The notes under the pieces: generated by a model
What the model was told of the DNA's origin: nothing
The model's database searches: none
What the model saw: only the letters and a program-made list of their open reading frames with translations
From: a virus
Virus record (IMG/VR): IMGVR_UViG_3300023210_002753
Coordinates: 1-64,000 of that record
Strand: one strand, 5' to 3'
Length of the DNA: 64,000 bases
Part shown: one piece after another, positions 40,039 to 49,240 of the stretch
Position numbering within the stretch: position 1 is the stretch's first letter
Layout of the letters: the number at the start of each line of letters is the position of its first letter
Made by a program: the position numbers and the translations under genes

Positions 40039-40099
40039 ATGCTTTTTTAAAAAATGTAAAATAAGTATCCCCTTAAGTAAACACTTAAAAATTATTAAT

Positions 40100-40729
40100 T
40101 TATATATCCTCAAATTCAACAGTTTCCGTACTTAGTACCTTTTCTAAAGTATTTCTATCGTCTAATAGCTCTTTTAAATCGACTAATGTGTAATCAGAAT
40201 CTATATTTTTATTATATTCGTTTATTACCTTTATTGATATCTTACCCGATGGTTTAATTTTTAACGTTTCAGGGTTGGCGGTTATTAATATATCAACATG
40301 ATCCCATTTTTTATCATAATCTCTAACAAATATTATATTATTTATTTTAGAGGATAATTTAGATAAAAAGAATAAAGTTGCTGGTTTGCTATTATTTAAC
40401 TCTTTGCTAATAACAATTGGTGTATGACCTAAATCTTCAATTATATTATGTAGTTGGTTTAGATGTTCCACACTATTTAATTTAACTTCACCTGCGTGAC
40501 CGAAAATCTCTAACGCAGCGTCTACATACATAAACTCATTAAGTTCCTTTGTACCACCTGAAAATTCAAAATAGTCTAATAAATCTAAAGTTTTTATATC
40601 TCTTTCTGGTAATTCTTCTGTTTCTTCTTCCGATTCATCTATATCCACTGGGTAATATTTATCATAAACTGACTCAAACTTTGTTATGAAATCTCTTATA
40701 ACACCATCTATTGTAATACCTACTTTCAT
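40100..40729 (-). CDS. HAD-like hydrolase (5'-nucleotidase-like)
   Basis: 209 residues. Starts V-G-I-T-I-D-G-V-I-R-D-F, the D-x-x-x-x motif I seen in phage 5'(3')-deoxyribonucleotidase-like HAD proteins, though the usual D-x-D is incomplete (Ile-Asp-Gly). Later T-P-I-V-I-S-K-E-L resembles motif II (T/S), and K-K-W-D-H-V-D-I-L-I-T-A-N resembles motif IV with Asp residues. Might act in nucleotide turnover or be a non-catalytic relative. ATGA overlap with the small gene before it. Confidence 0.65.
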   Translation of the reverse strand: MKVGITIDGVIRDFITKFESVYDKYYPVDIDESEEETEELPERDIKTLDLLDYFEFSGGTKELNEFMYVDAALEIFGHAGEVKLNSVEHLNQLHNIIEDLGHTPIVISKELNNSKPATLFFLSKLSSKINNIIFVRDYDKKWDHVDILITANPETLKIKPSGKISIKVINEYNKNIDSDYTLVDLKELLDDRNTLEKVLSTETVEFEDI

Positions 40730-40875
40730 ACCTTTTCTATTTTATAAATTTTGAATATCTCTTTCTTAGGTAATTGTTTAACTTTAGAAAAATATTCTAT
40801 AGCTAATTCCAATGAACTCTGTTTAGTGGTGTTTATTACTTCACCAGACATATTTTTTAATACATATTTATACAT
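40726..40875 (-). CDS. 49-residue hypothetical protein
   Basis: Fits the gap between phoH and the HAD-like gene: ATG at 40875, stop overlapping the next ATG as ATGA (40726-40729). Product MYKYVLKNMSGEVINTTKQS, then a Lys-rich helix ending KIYKIEKV. It resembles small conserved phage proteins of the form strand-strand-helix. Unknown function. Confidence 0.6.
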   Translation of the reverse strand: MYKYVLKNMSGEVINTTKQSSLELAIEYFSKVKQLPKKEIFKIYKIEKV

Positions 40876-40879
40876 AAAT

Positions 40880-41635
40880 TTACCCTTCTAACTCTTCAAA
40901 AACCTTTTCGATTATTTTGATTACTGGGTTTCTAACTACATCGTCAGGGTTTCTAAGTGAAACACAACCAAAACCATCTATACCTTCAAACTTATCAATT
41001 ACAACTTCTAATGAACTATTCTTAGGGTTCTTAATATCTTTTTGTTTAATATCACCAAGAATAACCATCTTGGAGTTATCACCTATCCTCGTCATAAGGG
41101 TTCTCATATTCTGTATAGATATGTTTTGTGCCTCATCAATAATGATAATAGTATTATCTATACTTCTTCCCCTAACAAATGCTAGTGGTTGTATCTGTAT
41201 TAACCCCAACTCACGTAATTTATTAGTTAACGACTCACCAATAATCTTTTCAAAGTTATCAATAAATGATATCATATAAGGATCCAACTTATCTTTCAAA
41301 TCACCTGGTAAAAAACCTAATTCTTCACCTGGTAACTGTATAACAGATTTAACCAATAAAATCTTTTTATATTTAGGTTTTGTTTTAATTAGTTTAAGTG
41401 CTTCAGCACAGGCCAAAAACGTCTTTCCAGTACCTGGAAGTCCCGAAACTATAGTGATTTCATTATTTTTAATAGACTCTATTACTAACTTTTGGTTTTC
41501 ATTCTTACATTTAATATTTACAGACATCGACTTTAGGAATTTATCCTCCTCAGCGTTTTTCTTATAAACAAAATTTTGTACTTCCTCTAATTCTTCTTCT
41601 GAGAGTTTACCTCGTCTTCTACTTGTTTTTGACAT
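40880..41635 (-). CDS. phoH: PhoH-like ATPase
   Basis: 251 residues. Walker A G-L-P-G-T-G-K-T at 65-72, Walker B I-I-I-I-D-E-A-Q-N, and the family segment M-R-T-L-M-T-R-I-G-D-N-S-K-M-V-I-L-G-D. Phage PhoH proteins are widespread in marine viruses; their biochemical role is unsettled (RNA helicase/endonuclease activity reported for relatives). N-terminal ~40 residues are basic and acidic mixed and may be disordered. Confidence 0.92.
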   Translation of the reverse strand: MSKTSRRRGKLSEEELEEVQNFVYKKNAEEDKFLKSMSVNIKCKNENQKLVIESIKNNEITIVSGLPGTGKTFLACAEALKLIKTKPKYKKILLVKSVIQLPGEELGFLPGDLKDKLDPYMISFIDNFEKIIGESLTNKLRELGLIQIQPLAFVRGRSIDNTIIIIDEAQNISIQNMRTLMTRIGDNSKMVILGDIKQKDIKNPKNSSLEVVIDKFEGIDGFGCVSLRNPDDVVRNPVIKIIEKVFEELEG

Positions 41636-41672
41636 ATATTAATAATAGCGTATTAATTAAATATTGTGAATG

Positions 41673-42605
41673 TTATTTTCTAATATTATCATAATTAGAT
41701 TCGAACCATTCTATTGTTTCTTTCAAACCATCATATAAAGGGGTAAATTTAAAGTTAGGTAAGTAATGTTTAATTTTACTATTATCACTTGGTTTTCTAA
41801 ATTGACCGTCTGGTTTATTTTTATCGTATATAACTTCCCCTTTGAAATCCATTAACTCAACAATAACCCCTACTACTTCTTTTATTGATATTTCTTCTGA
41901 TGTTGATAATATAATTGGTTCATCTTCATTATAATTATCTAATACCCATTCTGTTAATTTAGCCACATCTTTATTATAGATAAATTCTCTTAATGGTTTA
42001 CCACTTCCCCATATCATTAGTGGTGTGTTGGTTTCTCTAGCGATATAACATTTATGAATTAATGAGGGTACGACATGTCCGTTTTCTATATCAAAGTTAT
42101 CATTAATACCATATATATTTGTTGGGATAACTGATTTATAGTTTAAACCATATTGTTCTCTATAAGCCCTGATTTGAACATCAGCCATTCTTTTAGCGTA
42201 GGCGTAAGCGTCATTTGAAAAGTGTGGTGGACCTAAATGTATTTTATCTTCCGTAAGTGGATATTCTACATTATCTGGAAAAACACATGTTGATAAAAAA
42301 CAAACTAGATTTTCTATCCCGTATTTTCTTGCGGATTCAATAACATTAGTATTGATCATAATATTGTCATAAAAAAATTCACCTTTATAATTCATATTAC
42401 CACCTAACCCACCTACTTTGGCGGCACAATGAATAACCGACCCCCAATCTGTAGAATTAATATTATTAACATAGTTATTAAAAATATTTTTTGTTTCACC
42501 AATATTTCTAAGATCACAATCTGAAGAACTAAAATAACTATATTTTTCTCCCCTAAATTGTGACCCAACTAAACCGTTGCCCCCAGTTACTAATATTTTA
42601 CGCAT
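41673..42605 (-). CDS. fcl: GDP-L-fucose synthase
   Basis: 310 residues. Rossmann G-G-N-G-L-V-G, the S-T-C-V-F-P stretch, catalytic Y-x-x-x-K in Y-A-Y-A-K-R, N-I-Y-G and P-L-R-E-F-I-Y are all typical of WcaG/Fcl. It epimerises and reduces GDP-4-keto-6-deoxymannose to GDP-L-fucose with NADPH. Its start overlaps the gmd stop by 8 bases, coupling the two pathway steps. Confidence 0.93.
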   Translation of the reverse strand: MRKILVTGGNGLVGSQFRGEKYSYFSSSDCDLRNIGETKNIFNNYVNNINSTDWGSVIHCAAKVGGLGGNMNYKGEFFYDNIMINTNVIESARKYGIENLVCFLSTCVFPDNVEYPLTEDKIHLGPPHFSNDAYAYAKRMADVQIRAYREQYGLNYKSVIPTNIYGINDNFDIENGHVVPSLIHKCYIARETNTPLMIWGSGKPLREFIYNKDVAKLTEWVLDNYNEDEPIILSTSEEISIKEVVGVIVELMDFKGEVIYDKNKPDGQFRKPSDNSKIKHYLPNFKFTPLYDGLKETIEWFESNYDNIRK

Positions 42606-43632
42606 ATATAATATCTTTTTCTTTATAGTATTCTAACCAATACTCAATCATTTCATCTAACATAGTTTCAAATGTATATTTAGGTTGCCAATCCAGTTCA
42701 CTTCTTAATTTAGTGGAATCGCCCTTTAAATCGGTTAATTCTTCTGGTCTCATATGTTTACCTGAAATGGCAACATAATTTATATAGTTTAAATCTAATT
42801 TTTTAAAAACATATTCACAAAGTTCTCTAACTGAGTGTGAAACACCAGTGGAACAAACATAATCATCTGGATTATCTGTCTGTAACATTAACCACATAGC
42901 TTCAATATAATCTTTAGCGTGTCCCCAATCTCTAGTTGCATCTAAATTACCTAAATGTAAGTTATTTTGTAAACCTAATTTTATTTTAACTGCCGCCTTA
43001 ACTACTTTATTGGTTACAAAATTAGTTCCACGTCTTGGTGATTCGTGATTGAACAATATCCCATTCCATATTTTCATATTATAAGAATTTCTATAATTCC
43101 TACAAATATTATATGAAAATACCTTAGCACACCCATAAGGTGAAACTGGTGTCATCGGTGTGGTTTCTCTTTGATACCCATCAGCATCGATATTGTTACC
43201 AAACATTTCTGATGAACTTGCTTGATATATTTTTGAATGTGGAGATACCATTCTAACTGACTCTAATAAATTAAGTGTTCCCAATCCTGTTACATTGGCA
43301 GTGTATATTGGTTGATCGAAACTAACTTTTACGTGAGATTGAGCAGCTAAATTATATATCTCATCTGGTTGTACCATTTGTAATACCCTCACTAGTGATG
43401 CCATATCTGTAAGATCGGCATATTCTAAATTAATTTTACCTGATGAACGAAGGTGTTCTATTCTTGTTGATTGTGTTTCTGATACAGAGTTTCTTTTTAC
43501 TGTACCCCATACTTCGTAATTTTTTTCTAATAAAAACTCTGCAAGGTATGAACCATCTTGTCCGTTAATTCCAGTGATGAGACATTTACGACCCTTATAA
43601 ACACCATTTTCTTTTTTCACTTCTTTTCCCAT
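42598..43632 (-). CDS. gmd: GDP-mannose 4,6-dehydratase
   Basis: 344 residues. T-G-I-N-G-Q-D-G-S-Y-L-A-E nucleotide motif (20-32), N-L-A-A-Q-S-H-V, S-S-S-E-M-F-G, catalytic Y-G-C-A-K, F-N-H-E-S-P-R-R-G and R-D-W-G-H-A-K-D-Y, all hallmarks of Gmd. It makes GDP-4-keto-6-deoxy-D-mannose from GDP-mannose. Together with fcl it supplies GDP-fucose to the fucosyltransferases in the locus. Full length, no damaged motif seen. Confidence 0.96.
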   Translation of the reverse strand: MGKEVKKENGVYKGRKCLITGINGQDGSYLAEFLLEKNYEVWGTVKRNSVSETQSTRIEHLRSSGKINLEYADLTDMASLVRVLQMVQPDEIYNLAAQSHVKVSFDQPIYTANVTGLGTLNLLESVRMVSPHSKIYQASSSEMFGNNIDADGYQRETTPMTPVSPYGCAKVFSYNICRNYRNSYNMKIWNGILFNHESPRRGTNFVTNKVVKAAVKIKLGLQNNLHLGNLDATRDWGHAKDYIEAMWLMLQTDNPDDYVCSTGVSHSVRELCEYVFKKLDLNYINYVAISGKHMRPEELTDLKGDSTKLRSELDWQPKYTFETMLDEMIEYWLEYYKEKDIIYA

Positions 43633-43667
43633 TTGTATTTATATTGTTTATTTATATTTACTTGTAA

Positions 43668-44915
43668 TTATAATTTAATTGCTTCTAAATTCAAACTCAT
43701 TAATGTTCCATTTTTTTTATCCATATGTGGGAGATAGGCTTGGCTATAATCATCTATTTCTCTATGTGATGTTTTTCGCCAATCCCATTCTTTTACTTTA
43801 TAAAATCCAACATCCAACAATGATTTAGTTAGATTTTCTTTAGTAAAAATCATTCCATGATAATCATATTTATTTCTTTGTCCACCTACTAATAATCCAG
43901 TTATTAAAGATAAATCATGGGTTTTATTATAATGTTCAATTATTTTATCTAAATCGGGCACTGCCAACCTTAAAATACCGCCAGGTCTTAATTTTTTAAA
44001 CCATGTTTTTAAAACGTCTTTATATTCATATCTACCAAAATGTTCTAAAATGTGACTTCCATAGATTATATCATAAGAATCATCTTCAATGGAAGAAAGA
44101 TGTTTAACGTCTTCTATTTTATCTACCCTTTCTTTATTATCAATATCTATATTTTCCCATCCCTCCATATATCTTTTACCGCACCCCACATGTAATTTTT
44201 TAATTTTACTAATAGGTGGATTAATGATTAAACTTTTTTCTTGGGTTTTTGTCATGGGAGGATGGTGATGTTTAGACACATGAAACCCTGTTGTAATATC
44301 TAAGACTGGAAAATTTTCCTTATTATAATTTTTATCAATAAAAATCAAATTTACATTAGGGATATGAGCAATTAATTCATATCCTCGTTCATTTGCTAAT
44401 TTAGTTAATGCTAACCCACTAGCTCCGTAAAATTGTGTATTATCCCATTCATGTTCCGGATTATAAGGAACAGTTGTAGATTTTTCCCAATTGGAATTAT
44501 ATTCTACAATAACTACTTTGGGTTTAAATCGTAAATTATCCCATATCCAATAATCACACCCATCTAAATCTAAGGACAAAATATCAAAGTCTATGGGGGT
44601 ATTAGTCTTTATTAAAATTTCATCTAAAGTATCACCTTTTTCTAATGATACCATTTTATTAATACAGGATATATTATTATATGGTTTCATATTCTTAAGT
44701 AGTGTAGAATATTTTTCTTTATCACCCTCTATTAACGTAGCTGACCACCCTTTGGTAATGAGATTATATACATTACTATATTTTATTCCGTCCCAAGCAC
44801 CTAATTCTACTGAATGCCCATTTTTTATATTTAAAGTATTAAATATTGCTTCTATGATGCCATCCTCTCCTCTTTGACTCCATACTTTCTTTTTATATTC
44901 ATTTAAGTTTTCCAT
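43668..44915 (-). CDS. Two-domain protein: FkbM-like region fused to a class I methyltransferase
   Basis: 415 residues. I start at ATG 44915 (a TTG two codons upstream is possible). Residues 1-~185: G-E-D-G-I-I-E-A-I-F ... V-E-L-G-A-W-D-G and L-I-E-G-D, the sequence style of FkbM/TylF-like methyltransferases, with L-S-L-D-L-D-G-C-D. Residues ~230-390: L-H-V-G-C-G-K-R-Y-M, a SAM site, then I-L-E-H-F-G and L-R-P-G-G-I-L-R-L-A-V-P-D-L, a Methyltransf_11 pattern. Two different methylations of one glycan by one protein is likely. Confidence 0.82.
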   Translation of the reverse strand: MENLNEYKKKVWSQRGEDGIIEAIFNTLNIKNGHSVELGAWDGIKYSNVYNLITKGWSATLIEGDKEKYSTLLKNMKPYNNISCINKMVSLEKGDTLDEILIKTNTPIDFDILSLDLDGCDYWIWDNLRFKPKVVIVEYNSNWEKSTTVPYNPEHEWDNTQFYGASGLALTKLANERGYELIAHIPNVNLIFIDKNYNKENFPVLDITTGFHVSKHHHPPMTKTQEKSLIINPPISKIKKLHVGCGKRYMEGWENIDIDNKERVDKIEDVKHLSSIEDDSYDIIYGSHILEHFGRYEYKDVLKTWFKKLRPGGILRLAVPDLDKIIEHYNKTHDLSLITGLLVGGQRNKYDYHGMIFTKENLTKSLLDVGFYKVKEWDWRKTSHREIDDYSQAYLPHMDKKNGTLMSLNLEAIKL

Positions 44916-44924
44916 AATCAATTT

Positions 44925-45794
44925 TTATATTTTTTTATATTTAGGTGTAATTAAAGTAGGATAAAAATTAGGGTGCCATCCATGCCAATGTAGACCTAAT
45001 CGAGGGTGAATCATTTTTTTACCTTGACCAGCTCTTTTATGATAAAATATTTTTTCACTAAAAAAAGAAAATAATCCAATCATAAAACTAAAGCTACCAC
45101 TAGAAATAATTACATATTTACAAGTACTACCAAAAAGTATTGTATCTATTTTATTTTCAACAAAAGGAATAATTTTATATTTTTTAATTAATCCTTGACA
45201 AATTTTATGTTCTATGTTATCTGAAGACATATAAATATTACTATATTCATCATTTAAAGAATCTATAATACCTTCATAAAAAGCCTGATCTGGTAATACA
45301 ATATTTCTTAATGGGTGACTATCTGGATACATATGGTTTGCTCGTATATGAATAAACATATCATTATTATTTTTATATCTATCTTTATATTTATTACGGG
45401 AAATAATATTATCACATAATTCATTTTCACTATTTGCAAAATAGTGGGTAATATGTTTAACAATACCACTATCTTGACACCAACATGGTGGATTAAAAAT
45501 ATATTTAGTAGATTTATCTATAGATAAATCACCATCTAAAAACTGTTTTATTTGAGTATCAGTTATTTGTTGGCTATTTTTTATTGGGTGTATATTTTCA
45601 TCTTTAAATTCTACCCCTAATTCTAAAAAATCATCGGTTTTCCACTGATAGTGGGGTGGTAAATCATAGTGTTTTGGAATTTTTTCGTACTCACTTCCTG
45701 TGTTATATTTAATAGATAACAAATAAGTTATCATATTACGAAAGAACACATTAGCAAATAATCCTCCTTGATTGTTATTTTTACATGAAAACAT
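44925..45794 (-). CDS. Family 11-like glycosyltransferase
   Basis: 289 residues. Starts with N-N-Q-G-G-L-F-A-N-V-F-F-R-N-M, has H-I-R-A-N-H (compare H-x-R-x-D in GT11), and V-I-I-S-S-G-S-F-S-F-M-I-G-L-F-S, the family-11 donor-site region. GT11 enzymes are alpha-1,2-fucosyltransferases. This copy is divergent, so the sugar is not certain, but a GDP-fucose route is encoded nearby. Confidence 0.68.
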   Translation of the reverse strand: MFSCKNNNQGGLFANVFFRNMITYLLSIKYNTGSEYEKIPKHYDLPPHYQWKTDDFLELGVEFKDENIHPIKNSQQITDTQIKQFLDGDLSIDKSTKYIFNPPCWCQDSGIVKHITHYFANSENELCDNIISRNKYKDRYKNNNDMFIHIRANHMYPDSHPLRNIVLPDQAFYEGIIDSLNDEYSNIYMSSDNIEHKICQGLIKKYKIIPFVENKIDTILFGSTCKYVIISSGSFSFMIGLFSFFSEKIFYHKRAGQGKKMIHPRLGLHWHGWHPNFYPTLITPKYKKI

Positions 45795-45800
45795 ATATTT

Positions 45801-46442
45801 TTATATTTTTTTATTTAAGAATTTAAAATCAAAAAGCTCAATCTCTTTTGAATACCTATTTTGAATCTCGTCAATTAATTTTTTATCATAATAATAAGAA
45901 TAATGGTTGTGGGTAGTTTTATTTATATGAATTAAATTTTTATTAAAATTAAATTTTTTATTTAGGTTATCATATTCTTCTTTTAAATCTTTTAAATCTA
46001 TTATTTTATCTATTATAATATTCCCTTCTAAATCACAGAGATATTTTTCTGCACCCCACGTTGGTCTTATAAGAGGAGATTTTAAATCATTAAGAAATAA
46101 GTCGCGATTAAATTTATCATTATTTTTCCATAAATGTAAGGATAATAGGCGCTCATAGGTATTTCTAACGATAGAAATTTTATAATATTCATTAAATTTT
46201 TTAGGGTATAATTTTCTCATTTCTAAAGCAGTTGCATGCTTATAATTAAGTGCAAACGAATCCATTTTACTAAATTTATTATAGATATCACCACCTTCTT
46301 TTAAATTAACCATAGTATTAAGACCCTTTCTATTAAAAGTACTTATTTTATCTACCGAAAAATCTTTCCACATTACTTCTAAAGAAGATCCTCCTGTTTT
46401 GGGAATATGAATAAATATTATTTTTTTAGTATCAGATATCAT
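45801..46442 (-). CDS. Sulfotransferase-like protein (family 2 type)
   Basis: 213 residues. PAPS-binding 5'-loop H-I-P-K-T-G-G-S-S at 12-20, and 3'-phosphate site I-V-R-N-T-Y-E-R-L-L-S. Carbohydrate sulfotransferases of this class move sulfate from PAPS to sugar hydroxyls. Its start overlaps the previous stop by 4 bases. A PAPS source is not in the window and would have to come from the host. Confidence 0.82.
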   Translation of the reverse strand: MISDTKKIIFIHIPKTGGSSLEVMWKDFSVDKISTFNRKGLNTMVNLKEGGDIYNKFSKMDSFALNYKHATALEMRKLYPKKFNEYYKISIVRNTYERLLSLHLWKNNDKFNRDLFLNDLKSPLIRPTWGAEKYLCDLEGNIIIDKIIDLKDLKEEYDNLNKKFNFNKNLIHINKTTHNHYSYYYDKKLIDEIQNRYSKEIELFDFKFLNKKI

Positions 46443-46996
46443 TTTTCTATTGTTATAATTAACCTATCATCTACTATAAAGTTATTAGTTATATTAAGTG
46501 TTTTAAAACATTCATAAATATTAGTGGTGGATATGTTACCCCAGTCCTCATATTTAGTTGTACCAAATAATCTAAAATCATCAATAATTATTATACCATG
46601 AGATGATTTATAATGCTTATCTATATGTTTACATTCTTTTATAATGGGAACCTCATAGATTCCTTTACTTGTTATACCACCAGACCAATGACCATCTAAC
46701 CAAAATACAGTGTTATCAGGTATTTCACTAATTACTTTATCTAAGAGTGTTGCACTATCACCTAATATAAATTCTACATTATTTAAATAACTTAATTTTT
46801 TTCTAGTTTTTTTATATATTAACTCAGACACCTCGACAGTATAAATTTTTTTAAATAAAGAATACATCTCCATAACTGTTTCTCCTTGATATGTTCCCGT
46901 TTCTACAAAATAAGGATATTTAATATTTTCTAATTTATAATTTTTATTATTAATTATTTTTCTAATCTGATTATATTGTAGGTGAGTTAATTTCAT
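46439..46996 (-). CDS. Class I SAM-dependent methyltransferase-like protein
   Basis: 185 residues. F-V-E-T-G-T-Y-Q-G-E-T is a degenerate SAM motif I, followed by I-Y-T-V-E-V-S and a L-G-D-S-A motif; W-L-D-G-H-W and I-I-I-I-D-D-F-R lie in the expected downstream positions of TylF/CmcI-like enzymes. A sugar O-methyltransferase is probable. Coupled by 4-base overlap to the sulfotransferase gene. Confidence 0.72.
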   Translation of the reverse strand: MKLTHLQYNQIRKIINNKNYKLENIKYPYFVETGTYQGETVMEMYSLFKKIYTVEVSELIYKKTRKKLSYLNNVEFILGDSATLLDKVISEIPDNTVFWLDGHWSGGITSKGIYEVPIIKECKHIDKHYKSSHGIIIIDDFRLFGTTKYEDWGNISTTNIYECFKTLNITNNFIVDDRLIITIEK

Positions 46997-46997
46997 T

Positions 46998-47765
46998 TCA
47001 TCTATTCGTTAATACTACAACTGGTTGTAATATCGCAGCTTTTCCAGTATCTTTTTCTAATGCATGATGTGAGAATCCGGAGGAATAAAGAATATCAAAA
47101 TCCTCTATAAGTTTTCCCCATCTTTTTTTACCATAAATCCTGTGAGCATTCCATATTATTTTATCTCTCCCAATAGGTACAGATAAAAATAATTTCCCAC
47201 CCTTCTTTAAAATATTTTTTTTAACATTTTTCATCGCTTTTAAATCCCCATCTGGGTCAATATTGTCACCATATCTCCCTAATCCGTCATGTTCAAATGA
47301 AGAAATAGAAAATACCATATCAAACTTTGTTGGGTTTTTATCATATTCTGACACAGTTAATAATTTAAGTCTGTTATCGTTAGTAGTGATAGTATTATAT
47401 TCTATAGTGGTAGGGTATCCTCCATACGCTATACAAACAGATTCATACCATGGTTCTACTGACCCTAAAATGGCTACCGTTTTATTTTTAATGGGGTATT
47501 TGGATAAACAATCATATAAAAATTTATCTGTTTCCCCATAATAATTAACTTGTTTTTTTAACGCTTTTTTTATAAGGGCATCAATCTCTTCTTTATCATA
47601 ATAATTATTTTTTTTATCATTAAGATAATCACTATTAATAAACCAATCTAATTTAGGTATAGTATTATTCATGGTAAATTTATTTTTATCATCTATCGAC
47701 AAGTTCACCCAATTAAGTGGTACTTTTCTAAAATTATTAATTTTATCAGAAGGATTACTATTCAT
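46998..47765 (-). CDS. DUF268-like methyltransferase-fold protein
   Basis: 255 residues. Signature S-S-F-E-H-D-G-L-G-R-Y-G-D-N-I-D-P-D-G-D-L at ~155-175, then G-G-K-L-F-L-S-V-P-I-G and W-N-A-H-R-I-Y-G, the DUF268 pattern, found in sugar-modifying loci. The A-I-L-G-S-V-E-P-W-Y-E segment is the nucleotide-type motif I. Activity of the family is unproven; methyl transfer is inferred. Confidence 0.75.
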   Translation of the reverse strand: MNSNPSDKINNFRKVPLNWVNLSIDDKNKFTMNNTIPKLDWFINSDYLNDKKNNYYDKEEIDALIKKALKKQVNYYGETDKFLYDCLSKYPIKNKTVAILGSVEPWYESVCIAYGGYPTTIEYNTITTNDNRLKLLTVSEYDKNPTKFDMVFSISSFEHDGLGRYGDNIDPDGDLKAMKNVKKNILKKGGKLFLSVPIGRDKIIWNAHRIYGKKRWGKLIEDFDILYSSGFSHHALEKDTGKAAILQPVVVLTNR

Positions 47766-47825
47766 AATTTAACACTATTGTAGGTATATTAATATTTTTA
47801 ATGTCTATTATTTTCATAAGTTATA

Positions 47826-48518
47826 TTATATATTATAAATACTCTTTAAGTTATTTTTTTCTTCATTACCAATGGATTTTCTGGTGTTAGTTGACACCCA
47901 CCAGTTAGGTAAAATTTTACCCCTTTTAAATATGTGTATGTAATCGGTTACTGTTGGAGTTGTGCAACATACCCCCCATTCATCATTAATCTTTAGTGTT
48001 TCCCAGTCCCATAAATTATTACATTCTGGTAAGTATTTTAAAAAGTAATCCTTATCCCAAAGTGACATAGTTATAGATAAAAAATGATTTTCACCTTTTA
48101 AAGTTTCGTTAACACTAAAATTTTTATGGAACTCAATTATTTTATGTTTTCTATTGTTATTATCTGGTGTTAATCCTATCCTACCAATCTTATCATTCTT
48201 TATTTTTTCAATTAAAAAATCTAATATTTCATAATTAAAACTTTTAACTATTGGTTTATCATCCACCTCAATTATAAAATATTTTTCCTCTTTTTTAGAA
48301 AAATATTCATATAATTGTTGACATACTTTATCCACACCTTGATCTTCACCTAAACTTTCAAACCTGCAAAATAATGGTTTTACTTTAGGGTTAGAATAAC
48401 CTAATACACAAACATCACTTTTAGGGTGATATTTTTTATAAAAAGTATCCGCCATTTGTATAGTTGAGTTTACTAATTTATCAGATGTTAAAATGTAAGT
48501 CACAATATTTTGTCCCAT
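47826..48518 (-). CDS. Putative glycosyltransferase (230 aa)
   Basis: Begins with I-V-T-Y-I-L-T-S-D-K-L-V-N-S-T-I, carries F-I-I-E-V-D-D-K-P-I, a D-x-D-like site, and ends with a Trp-rich W-D-W-E, N-W-W-V stretch. Likely a GT-A nucleotide-diphospho-sugar transferase. The family could not be named with confidence. Confidence 0.62.
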   Translation of the reverse strand: MGQNIVTYILTSDKLVNSTIQMADTFYKKYHPKSDVCVLGYSNPKVKPLFCRFESLGEDQGVDKVCQQLYEYFSKKEEKYFIIEVDDKPIVKSFNYEILDFLIEKIKNDKIGRIGLTPDNNNRKHKIIEFHKNFSVNETLKGENHFLSITMSLWDKDYFLKYLPECNNLWDWETLKINDEWGVCCTTPTVTDYIHIFKRGKILPNWWVSTNTRKSIGNEEKNNLKSIYNI

Positions 48519-48520
48519 AA

Positions 48521-49240
48521 TTAATTTAAAAGTTCTTTATAGTAATTTTTAGCTTGTTGGGTGGTTGGTTGTCCCCATCTAGTATTACCAACTATTAAAG
48601 AATCAAATCCACTACCAATATCTAATAATGTAATGTTATTTTTAAATTTATGAATATCACTAATTAAACCAGGAGATTGCAAACCAACACTAAATAATAT
48701 TATACAATCATCAGTTATCGCATTTTTTATTTCTTCATAAATTTTATCCTTTTCATCATAAGCGTTTACTAATGGTATTGTAATGTAATCATCTATTTTT
48801 AGATAATTACAAATACCCTTTAATCTTTCTGGGCCAACATATATTTTTTTTCTTTTAGAGTTCGTAATACTTCTATAAAATTCTAATAAAGATTTATCAC
48901 CTAATTTATTTTTTTGTATCATTAACACTTCAAATGGTGAAATAAAATTAGGTTTTATGTTATTTTCATTATTAAAATGATTAAAAAACTTAAAGTTAGG
49001 GAAATCATGCGGGTTTTTTGGTGGATTGCTAGAATACCAATCAGATATGTAAGCACCAATAGATGATAGATATTTATACCCCTCTATATTATCATTACCT
49101 AAATCTTTACTGTATTTATGTCCGTCAATATTTTCACCTTCTTTAAATTGCATAGAAATTATTTCCCCATCACCAATTTTAAGAAATACAAAATTGTCGT
49201 TATTACTAATTTTATCCGTAAAAAGTTCTATACTCATCAT
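48521..49240 (-). CDS. GT-D fold glycosyltransferase-like protein
   Basis: 239 residues. F-L-K-I-G-D-G-E-I at ~20-28 and S-V-G-L-Q-S-P-G-L-I-S ... L-D-I-G-S-G-F-D near 200-225 match the GT-D (DUF1792-like) pattern, in which D-x-E binds the metal. Such enzymes transfer glucose or related sugars. Its start overlaps the GT25 stop by 4 bases. Confidence 0.72.
   Translation of the reverse strand: MMSIELFTDKISNNDNFVFLKIGDGEIISMQFKEGENIDGHKYSKDLGNDNIEGYKYLSSIGAYISDWYSSNPPKNPHDFPNFKFFNHFNNENNIKPNFISPFEVLMIQKNKLGDKSLLEFYRSITNSKRKKIYVGPERLKGICNYLKIDDYITIPLVNAYDEKDKIYEEIKNAITDDCIILFSVGLQSPGLISDIHKFKNNITLLDIGSGFDSLIVGNTRWGQPTTQQAKNYYKELLN

Noticed and set aside
43635-43645. TATAAATA-like sequence upstream of gmd (minus strand)
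   Set aside because: It matches the T4 late consensus better than this phage's own element, but it occurs once and the region is AT-rich, so it was not called a promoter.
47758-47817. 19-codon minus-strand frame in the 60-base gap before the DUF268-like gene
   Set aside because: It overlaps the next start but is too short and has no recognisable feature; not counted as a gene.
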